From the NCBI GenBank assembly GCA_029261995.1, contig JAJDAF010000011.1, positions 1-64,000 of the forward strand: DNA of 64,000 bases, in the 5' to 3' direction. The translations under genes were made by a program, and so were the position numbers. A model generated the notes under the pieces. The model was not told the origin of the DNA. It was given only the letters and a program-made list of their open reading frames with translations, and searched no databases. How positions within the stretch are numbered: the first letter of the stretch is position 1; the number at the start of each line of letters is the position of its first letter. Shown piece after piece: positions 9,336-15,775 of this stretch. This stretch comes from Candidatus Zhuqueibacterota bacterium (GTDB lineage Bacteria > Zhuqueibacterota > Zhuqueibacteria > Oceanimicrobiales > Oceanimicrobiaceae).

Positions 9336-10658
9336 CTATCGTATTAGCACTATCTTCTTACTCCTCACGAATTCACCCGCCACCATTTGGATGACATACA
9401 GACCCGTGCCCACCCGCGAGCCCTGCTTGTTTTTCCCATCCCATTCTATTTCGCGGATGCCAGGGTGCTGTACTTCATCCACCAGAGTTTGTACCTCCCG
9501 GCCCTTCAGATTGTAGATTCCAAGCGTTACGTGAGTTGGCATTGGCACCCGATATTGAATGGTCGTCGCGGGATTAAATGGATTCGGATAGTTCTGAAGC
9601 AGGACGTAGTCTTCGGGTCGTTCGCTTCCGTCCAGGTCAACATGTACAATGTCGATGGGCGAAGTAGCCATTCCGAGGTGACCATCTGAGGTGTAAGCCA
9701 TCAGGAGTTGTTCACCTGTCTCAATCCAGTCTGGCACAAAAGGTCCGGAAACATCCCAGGAGCCGGGTGTGCCGCTAAGCACCGGCTGGTCCGAAGCTCG
9801 CGTCCAATGGATGCCATCTTCAGACACAGCCACACCTGTGTTCAGGTTGGTGTAGTCATAGCCCGTATCGGAAAACACCAGGCCAGTATAGAGCATGACA
9901 AAACGGTCGTCTAGCCAACGTACTTGCGGAGCATAGACGCCGACTGAATCCCAGTCACTTTCTCGAAGTGGAGAGAACACCGGATTGCCCGTATATTTCT
10001 CCCATAAAACTCCGTCAACCGAGGTCGCCAATCCGACATGAATCTTCCATTCTATATCAACTCCGCTATACCACATATAGAACAGCGAATCTGTCTTGAC
10101 CACGGACGGGGACTCTATTTGCCGTTCTTCCCAGGAGCCGGACGACCCTTTCTCCAGAATGGGATTTGTCGGATTGCGAAGCCAGGTTTCGCCATCCGGG
10201 GAAGTGGCCAGGCCTATCTTAAGTAGAGTGCCGTCGTCAGCCATGGAATCCGGCGTGGCCGAATAGTAAAGCCAGAACTCATCTGAGGCAATTGCGACGC
10301 TCGGTGTTTCGATGTGGCCAGAATCCCAACTGCCGGGAGTCCCCTCTCTGAACACAGGATTGGCTGAACTGGCTTGCCAGGAGAAACCATTTGTGGAAGT
10401 GTAGTGATAAGTACGGACACCAATGGCTGTGTCCCCTGGCACAACGCCACCACCAGTGATGAAGAGATGAAAGGTCGTTCCATCAAACTGGAGGGCTGGA
10501 TCGCTAAATCCGAAAATGCCGCCTTGTGGCTCGGGAGAAAGTACCGGATTCCCAACATATTTCTGCCATTGGCTTTGCCCAAGGACAATTGATATTCGCC
10601 AGGCAAAAATCGCCGCTACCCATGCAAGACGGACATATCGCGAAGTTTTTGTGCTCAT
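9336..10658 (-). CDS. Secreted five-bladed beta-propeller glycosidase-like protein with T9SS tail
   Basis: About 440 residues from the internal ATG at 10658, chosen because it has a ribosome-binding site (GGGTGAT) and a signal peptide directly behind it. Four or more repeats share the pattern NPV/I-L ... G-SWD/E ... SPSV ... YMWYSG ... VGLATSxDGxxW, as in the five-bladed propeller of GH43/GH32/GH130-type enzymes. From about residue 355 comes a complete T9SS sorting domain: QNYPNPFNPATT, EWDGKNKQGS and KKIVLIR. It probably acts on a polysaccharide outside the cell or at its surface. I could not pick out the catalytic acid triad with certainty, so it may be a non-catalytic propeller. Monocistronic by spacing. 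Confidence 0.8.
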   Translation of the reverse strand: MSTKTSRYVRLAWVAAIFAWRISIVLGQSQWQKYVGNPVLSPEPQGGIFGFSDPALQFDGTTFHLFITGGGVVPGDTAIGVRTYHYTSTNGFSWQASSANPVFREGTPGSWDSGHIETPSVAIASDEFWLYYSATPDSMADDGTLLKIGLATSPDGETWLRNPTNPILEKGSSGSWEERQIESPSVVKTDSLFYMWYSGVDIEWKIHVGLATSVDGVLWEKYTGNPVFSPLRESDWDSVGVYAPQVRWLDDRFVMLYTGLVFSDTGYDYTNLNTGVAVSEDGIHWTRASDQPVLSGTPGSWDVSGPFVPDWIETGEQLLMAYTSDGHLGMATSPIDIVHVDLDGSERPEDYVLLQNYPNPFNPATTIQYRVPMPTHVTLGIYNLKGREVQTLVDEVQHPGIREIEWDGKNKQGSRVGTGLYVIQMVAGEFVRSKKIVLIR

Positions 10659-10810
10659 CGCTATCACCCCGCTGTTTCCTGGCGAGACTCCTGCTAAAAT
10701 GACATTTCTACAGGCCGGAAGCCCGACCATTGGCATTGTCCAGAGCGGTCTTGCGATGATCGTCAGTATTAAGACAAGGTAGCCTCACCACCCACCATTA
10801 TGCCAGCTAT

Positions 10811-11278
10811 CTACTTCTCGGTCATCTCAGGCATCGGAGAACTGCTGTTCCAGATATCGCGGTGCAGCTTCCACTGGCCCTCGACTTCTTTCCAGACGAC
10901 GATATACTTTCCCTGATCAAGCATCAACTCGCCTGTAGCATAGGTCGTATATTTGCCGGTCTCATACGCCAGTTTTCCCATCGCCTCAACTTCCACGGTC
11001 TCCAGTTGAATTTTTTCAACACCCAGACCAAAAAGGTCCTGCCAAACAGCCTGAATGGCTTGGTTGCCCTCAACGATGTCGCTGAAAGGCGGCATGAGTT
11101 GGGCATCTTCCGTGTAGCGCGCCGCCACGGCAGCCGCATCCTGAGCCTCGACTGCCGTCATCCAGCCCTGGTTCGCCATCACAACAATATCGTGCATGAC
11201 GGCCGCATCCTGCCCGCCGGTGCACCCGAAACAAAAAATCAATCCCAGCGCCGCAATAATCATTTTGTGATCTTTCAT
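10811..11278 (-). CDS. Probable lipoprotein with SnoaL/DUF4440-like (NTF2 fold) domain
   Basis: 155 residues starting at 11278, where AGGAGGAAG gives an excellent ribosome-binding site; the frame upstream of this is open but not needed. The N-terminus is a short lipoprotein-type signal (LIFCFGC, cysteine at about residue 18; not a perfect lipobox). The remainder is a DUF4440/SnoaL-type NTF2 cone: ARYTEDAQLMPPFSDIVEGN early and WKEVEGQWKLHRDIWNS at the end. Such domains bind small molecules or act as simple enzymes. It lies about 100 bp downstream of hgcB on the same strand with a hairpin (TGCCTC/GAGGCA at 11351-11368) between them, so a link to mercury methylation is only positional. Confidence 0.8.
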   Translation of the reverse strand: MKDHKMIIAALGLIFCFGCTGGQDAAVMHDIVVMANQGWMTAVEAQDAAAVAARYTEDAQLMPPFSDIVEGNQAIQAVWQDLFGLGVEKIQLETVEVEAMGKLAYETGKYTTYATGELMLDQGKYIVVWKEVEGQWKLHRDIWNSSSPMPEMTEK

Positions 11279-11383
11279 CGTTCTTCCTCCTGATTCTGGT
11301 AAATGTTCTCCGTTCTCACCGCAACGGACTATGTGTGAAGACGTAGACATTGCCTCAGAGACGAGGCATCATCCTCCCCCCTA

Positions 11384-11632
11384 TCATCCGCAGCCGCAGC
11401 CTTTGCCTTTCAATCCCAGGATATCTTCCTTGATGATGGCAACCATACAACCCGTTCCCTTGGTCACTTGTACCGCGCCAGGCTTACAGTTGAGTTCGCA
11501 AGCGCCACACTCGATACACCGCTCTTCATAGGCCACAAAAGCTGAGCTTGCATTCATCGCGAGCACGCCATGTGGACAAACCCAGGTACAAACGTGGCAA
11601 CCTGTGCATTTATTGTCTTCAATTGCAATCAT
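11384..11632 (-). CDS. hgcB: HgcB, 2[4Fe-4S] ferredoxin of mercury methylation
   Basis: 82 residues. Two [4Fe-4S] motifs are complete: C9-x2-C12-x2-C15-x3-C19-P and C39-x2-C42-x2-C45-x3-C49. The second reads CIECGACELNC, matching the ECGACxxNC signature of HgcB, and is followed by GTGCMVAIIKED, the HgcB-type extra cysteine region. The C-terminus is KGCGCG, so the terminal cysteine pair is CGC rather than adjacent CC. It starts 33 bp behind hgcA on the same strand, with AAGG upstream of the ATG. In the known system HgcB supplies electrons to HgcA for methyl transfer to Hg(II). An ordinary ferredoxin is the alternative, but the hgcA neighbour makes that unlikely. Confidence 0.88.
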   Translation of the reverse strand: MIAIEDNKCTGCHVCTWVCPHGVLAMNASSAFVAYEERCIECGACELNCKPGAVQVTKGTGCMVAIIKEDILGLKGKGCGCG

Positions 11633-11665
11633 GACAACCTTCGGTTAGCGAGAGTCAGAGTCCTT

Positions 11666-12709
11666 CTAAAAAAATCGATAGAGCGGAATCAGGACCAGGT
11701 AGAGCAAGACCACCACGGGCAAGAAGCGCGCCGTCTCTTTTCTGACGCTGGTGTAGTTGCTGACGGCGGAATTGCCGGTGTAGCTCAGCCCGACAAAAAT
11801 CGCAGTTGCACACAGAAAAACCATCAACGGTAGCTGCTCAAGCAGGCTTCCCGCGGTGAAGAGCAAGCTCAAGGCCGAGGCCGCCAGGGCCAACCAGAAT
11901 CCCTTCACAGCAAACAATCTTCCTGGCAACCAGGGAAAAAGCATGGGATAGGCAAACGCAAGTCCGGTCGCAATCCCGACAACGGCGGGTGAAATGGCGC
12001 CAAGCGAAATTACGTAAACGCCGAGAAAATAGTAGAAAAATTGCACGGCAGTCGGTAGCGCTGTAAAGGCGCGGGCGCGCAATCCAAAATCAACCCTGTC
12101 CTCGACTTGATTGCTATGCTTCTCCTGCCCAAGAAACGCTGGAACGTCTTTGGCATACATCGGCCCGATGACAGGAATGATGCGATGTTTGCGCAGCTCC
12201 CCCAAATTCACACCGGACAAGCTGAACTTCGGCAGCACCAACCTGAGTCTTTTCTCGCCTGACAGAAGGCCGCAGGCAGCGGCTTTGTCAGCAATCTCAG
12301 AAGCTGAAAACTGACCTTTGCCGGCGGAACACCAGACGTTAATCCCCTTGGTGTCGATGATGAGAAGACGAACGGCGTGATTGCGCAGACGGCGTGCGAG
12401 CAAGAAAACGGTCAAATAGTAGTTGCCGGTGACGAGCATTGGAGAGCTTTCATCCGCGGCCCCGAGCGTGTACAGGCCGGGCCGTACGATAAACGTGCGC
12501 ATGAACAGGAAAAACCAGCAGACAAACGCCTTGCCATAGCCCACTGCTGAAAAACTCAGAGGCAAGGGCACGGCATTTTGCTGGGCCTCGCTGAAGGCTG
12601 GCGCTTTCCTTCGCCGCAGCCATATCCAGACGATGGCCAACGCTAAGAAAAGCGCCAACGCGATAACGTACAACTCACTTCGAATCGTATGTGGTAACGA
12701 TGCGAGCAT
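11666..12709 (-). CDS. hgcA: HgcA, corrinoid methyltransferase-like membrane protein of mercury methylation
   Basis: 347 residues from the ATG at 12709, preceded by GGAGG. A corrinoid-binding domain (about 85-195) carries the cap-helix motif NVWCSAGK at 124-131, with C127 as the expected cobalt ligand; the commoner form is NVWCAAGK, so alanine is replaced by serine. Flanking VLTGNYY-like, LLIIDTKGI and IIPVIGPMYAKDVPAFL segments fit HgcA and its CdhD-type relatives. Five membrane helices fill 220-347, with the HgcA-type TGNSAVSNYTSVRKE loop. There are also one or two hydrophobic segments before the corrinoid domain (about 12-32 and 60-72), an extension not usual in HgcA as I know it. Known role: transfers a methyl group from a corrinoid to Hg(II). 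hgcB follows directly. Confidence 0.88.
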   Translation of the reverse strand: MLASLPHTIRSELYVIALALFLALAIVWIWLRRRKAPAFSEAQQNAVPLPLSFSAVGYGKAFVCWFFLFMRTFIVRPGLYTLGAADESSPMLVTGNYYLTVFLLARRLRNHAVRLLIIDTKGINVWCSAGKGQFSASEIADKAAACGLLSGEKRLRLVLPKFSLSGVNLGELRKHRIIPVIGPMYAKDVPAFLGQEKHSNQVEDRVDFGLRARAFTALPTAVQFFYYFLGVYVISLGAISPAVVGIATGLAFAYPMLFPWLPGRLFAVKGFWLALAASALSLLFTAGSLLEQLPLMVFLCATAIFVGLSYTGNSAVSNYTSVRKETARFLPVVVLLYLVLIPLYRFF

Positions 12710-12766
12710 TTTGCCTCCAGCAGTTACATCTTTGATACTAAGAAAAATTGAACAAATCAATCATAT

Positions 12767-13897
12767 TCAGTCGAGCACATGGATATTTTTCTCCCGGCAC
12801 ATTTTCTTCAAAATTTCCGGCCAGACCGTAACACTGACTTCCCCGAGATGCGCTTTCTTGAGAATGTACATCAGCGTGCGCGCCTGCCCGATTCCGCCGC
12901 CAATGCTCAACGGGATCTCATCGTTCATAATCGCCTTGTGGTACGGCAGCTCCAGGAAATCCAACTGTTTGGTGAGTTCGAGCTGCTGCCTGAGGGTCTG
13001 TTTGTTGACTCTGACTCCCATCGAGGTTAACTCGTGACGGCGTTTGGTGACCGGGTTCCAGACCAGAATGTCACCGTTCAGGCCATGCATGGGCCTGCCG
13101 TCCGCGGAAGTGGTTTCGCTTACCCAGTCATCATAGTCGGCAGCGCGCATCTCGTGCGGGTAGCCGTCTTGCAACGTCCAGCCGATGCCATAGATGAAAA
13201 TTGCCGGAAACTCCTGCAGGATGGCGGTCTCACGCGCCTTGCGCGGTAAGTCCGGGTAGCGCTCAAGAATTTCCTCGGCATGCAGGAAAGTGAGTTCTTC
13301 GGGCAAGTTGGGATATTTGTCCGACCGTAGTTTCGGGAAGCGCTCGAGCACGTGCCTCTCCGCGCCGCACAGGACTTTCCAAATCTTCCTGACCACTTCT
13401 GTCAAGAGCTGCAAGTTGCGCTGCTCTTCCGTAACCACAAGCTCCCAGTCCCACTGATCGACATAAGCGCTGTGGTCGTGGTCGAGGAAGTAGTCTTTGC
13501 GCACGGCGCGCATATCGGTGTTGATGCCCTCGCCGACCTGACAGTCAAACTGCTTGAGCGCCATTCGTTTCCACTTGGTCGCAGCCTGCACCAGTTCGGC
13601 ATCGACGGGATGCTTGTCGTAGTCGTTCGAAATGTGGAATTGAATGGGCGTGCGCGAACCATCGCGGTCGAGATAATCGTTGACACCGCTCGTGGTATCG
13701 ACGATGAGCGGCACAGTGACCATCATCAGGTTCAGTTCTTTGCACAGGTTTTCTTCGATGTAATTCTTAGCAGCGAAGAGCGCCTTCTGGGTCTCCTTTG
13801 GTGCGAGTAATGAACGGTAGTCAGCGGGTAGTACGTTTTCCAGCTCAGCATAGTCGCCGATACCCGGGCCTGCCAGATCTGCTTTCTTGTCTTGCAT
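12767..13897 (-). CDS. asnA: Aspartate-ammonia ligase (asparagine synthetase A)
   Basis: 376 residues, class II tRNA-synthetase-like fold. It makes asparagine from aspartate, ammonia and ATP. Recognisable AsnA segments are YIEENLCKELNLMMVTVPL, TTSGVNDYLDRDG, KWKRMAL, GEGINTDMRAVRKDY, SAYVDQWDWELV and the C-terminal SIGGGIGQARTLMYILKKAH followed by GEVSVTVWPE. It is somewhat longer than the ~330-residue E. coli enzyme, the excess lying in the middle (about 200-245). It sits 57 bp upstream of hgcA on the same strand and may share its transcript; no functional link to mercury methylation is known to me. Confidence 0.92.
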   Translation of the reverse strand: MQDKKADLAGPGIGDYAELENVLPADYRSLLAPKETQKALFAAKNYIEENLCKELNLMMVTVPLIVDTTSGVNDYLDRDGSRTPIQFHISNDYDKHPVDAELVQAATKWKRMALKQFDCQVGEGINTDMRAVRKDYFLDHDHSAYVDQWDWELVVTEEQRNLQLLTEVVRKIWKVLCGAERHVLERFPKLRSDKYPNLPEELTFLHAEEILERYPDLPRKARETAILQEFPAIFIYGIGWTLQDGYPHEMRAADYDDWVSETTSADGRPMHGLNGDILVWNPVTKRRHELTSMGVRVNKQTLRQQLELTKQLDFLELPYHKAIMNDEIPLSIGGGIGQARTLMYILKKAHLGEVSVTVWPEILKKMCREKNIHVLD

Positions 13898-13979
13898 TTG
13901 TTAATCCTCCAGATTTGGATTGTGCGTTTGCATGAGTTCCGGGAACGCATGTCGGGGGTCCCGGTCCAATTTCGCTTTG

Positions 13980-14105
13980 TTAAGCGTTCTTCGATATAAT
14001 GCTTTTGTTATCAGCCAAGTCTTTCCTGAGCTGGTAAGCGATCCGCATTGCAAGCGCGGCAAACGCAATGACCGGAAACACCCTGGGAATGATCTGCTGT
14101 AACAT
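13980..14105 (-). CDS. Possible 41-residue membrane peptide
   Basis: A small open frame begins at 14105, three bases after the stop of the SDR gene, so it could be translated by coupling. It encodes a short amphipathic start, one hydrophobic stretch (PRVFPVIAFAALAMRIAY) and a basic/acidic tail ending SIISKNA. One membrane helix is predicted by eye. No homologue is recognised. It is listed because of its tight position and sensible composition; it could be chance. Confidence 0.4.
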   Translation of the reverse strand: MLQQIIPRVFPVIAFAALAMRIAYQLRKDLADNKSIISKNA

Positions 14106-14108
14106 TGC

Positions 14109-14957
14109 TCATCGTCCGAGCTTGTCGATGCGCTTCAATATCATCCAATCCAAGAAACCCTTTGGTAATCTCGCGGCTTTGGCGGCGCCCTTGGCGTCAT
14201 TTCCTACCAGGTAGCAGTATTTCGGCTTCGTCGAGGTGAGTGCATGCGACACAGCCTTTGCCACTTCTTCCGCCGGGATCTTTTTGAGCCCATCGTTTAG
14301 TTTGTCTCCGAGCCTGGCAAGCGGGGCATACAATTCGGCCATTTCGGGTTTGGCCTTCTTGCGCAGTTCTTTTCTAAAGGCATTGCCTTTTTGCCAGATT
14401 TCGCTCTCTACTGCTCCGGGCGCCACCAGGCTCACCGACATGCCAAACGGCTTCACTTCAAGTCGCAAAGAATCCGTGATCGCCCGAACGGCAAATTTTG
14501 AAGCCGAGTAGGCGCTGGCTCCCGGAAATGCCAACAGACTCGATACTGAGCCAATATTGACAATCCGGCCCTTTCCTTTGCGTAGCAGCGGAATCATCGC
14601 CTGCGTCACCGCCATCAGTCCGATGACATTGACCTCCATGACTCTACGAATTTCGGCTACTGGCAGAACTTCCAAAACGCCGCCGCGCCCGATGCCAGCG
14701 TTGTTGACCAAGCCGAACACTTGATCGCTGCTCTCTTCGCCGATCCGGCTGACCGCAGCGACAATCGACTCCGCGTCCGTGACATCAAGAAGGATTGGAA
14801 CCAGTAGATCGGAGGTTTCTTTTCTAAGCTCATCACCGTGCTCGGGCTTGCGTACGCCGGCATAGACTTTGAAACCCAGCTTGTCAAGATGTAGAGCGCA
14901 AGCCTTGCCGATTCCGGTTGAGGTTCCCGTGATGACAATCGTTTTGTTGTTCTTCAT
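14109..14957 (-). CDS. Short-chain dehydrogenase/reductase (SDR)
   Basis: 282 residues with the classical SDR marks: the cofactor motif TGTSTGIG (about 11-18), NNAG at about 88-91, the catalytic serine in NIGSVSSLL and YSASK (Tyr and Lys of the active site). Position and composition suggest NAD(P)(H)-dependent oxidation or reduction of an alcohol or ketone. The C-terminal KGFLDWMILKRIDKL extension resembles SDRs that associate with membranes or lipids. Its start overlaps the stop of the SRPBCC gene by ATGA, so the two are translationally coupled. Substrate unknown. Confidence 0.88.
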   Translation of the reverse strand: MKNNKTIVITGTSTGIGKACALHLDKLGFKVYAGVRKPEHGDELRKETSDLLVPILLDVTDAESIVAAVSRIGEESSDQVFGLVNNAGIGRGGVLEVLPVAEIRRVMEVNVIGLMAVTQAMIPLLRKGKGRIVNIGSVSSLLAFPGASAYSASKFAVRAITDSLRLEVKPFGMSVSLVAPGAVESEIWQKGNAFRKELRKKAKPEMAELYAPLARLGDKLNDGLKKIPAEEVAKAVSHALTSTKPKYCYLVGNDAKGAAKAARLPKGFLDWMILKRIDKLGR

Positions 14958-15730
14958 TCTTGCCCACCAGTTTGATGACCATCATGTTCGCTCCCGACTT
15001 CAGCCGCCACCTTGTGCCAGTGGCGTCCATCTTCTTGTCCTGGTACACCTGCCGTTTCGCCTGATGTGTAGACGATCTCATAGAGTTGATATTGGTCGCG
15101 CGAACCGGTTTCCGGGTTCTCTGAGTCAGCGACGCGCAAGCCATCGAGTTCGGCACGCTTCTTAATTCCGATGAGCTGCCGTCGCGCCATGATACTATCG
15201 ATAAACTGGAAGAGTCCGATCGCCAGGCGAGCTGAAAACCCGACGGCATCGGCAGACATTCGGATGACCAGCCTCGAGCCATCTCCTTCGGGTCTGAGTT
15301 GAATGTCAGCGACCAGACTTGCAGTGGCGCCAAGGAATCTCCCCTCAGGGGCCCACCAGACAAGCTCGCGCCCCACATCCAGTTGACGCAGGTACCCTAT
15401 TGCAGTAGCATCTCCAGGCGCTGGCTCCGGAATCCAGGAGACCAGATGCCTTGCGGAGGTTCTGCCACCGTTGTCTAACCAATCCACGCTGTACCAACCG
15501 GCGCCCCGGCCTAATTGAGCGAGCCAGGGCCACACGGTCCCCGGAGGAGCCTTTATGGAGACGGCGCGTGTCATCGCGGTGCGGACAGCAGATCTTGTGG
15601 CGAGATAGGAATCGCCAGTCATTTGTGCTGAGATTTCTTCCAATGTGGCGCCCCAGTTGGAGCCCCAACGAATGAACGCGATAGAGACAACCACGATGAA
15701 TGCAGAAACTCCCGCAGCGATTAACACCAT
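14954..15730 (-). CDS. Membrane-anchored SRPBCC (START-like) domain protein
   Basis: 258 residues. One N-terminal membrane helix (about 2-20) precedes an SRPBCC lipid- or ligand-binding domain: RAVSIKAPPGTVWPWLAQLG, GGRTSARHLV, RELVWWAPEG and the long C-terminal helix SARLAIGLFQFIDSIMARRQ. The last ~45 residues are polar and look disordered. It is the first gene of a two- or three-gene operon with the SDR, whose start overlaps its stop. A role in binding a hydrophobic substrate handed to the SDR is plausible but is inference. Confidence 0.8.
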   Translation of the reverse strand: MVLIAAGVSAFIVVVSIAFIRWGSNWGATLEEISAQMTGDSYLATRSAVRTAMTRAVSIKAPPGTVWPWLAQLGRGAGWYSVDWLDNGGRTSARHLVSWIPEPAPGDATAIGYLRQLDVGRELVWWAPEGRFLGATASLVADIQLRPEGDGSRLVIRMSADAVGFSARLAIGLFQFIDSIMARRQLIGIKKRAELDGLRVADSENPETGSRDQYQLYEIVYTSGETAGVPGQEDGRHWHKVAAEVGSEHDGHQTGGQE

Positions 15731-15775
15731 ATCTCCTCTACCATTTTGTGGGCAACCCTTCTCCAGGAAAGCAAA

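Noticed and set aside
11351-11368. Hairpin TGCCTC/GAGGCA after hgcB as a strong terminator
   Set aside because: No T-run follows on the minus strand, so it is mentioned only in passing with the neighbouring gene.
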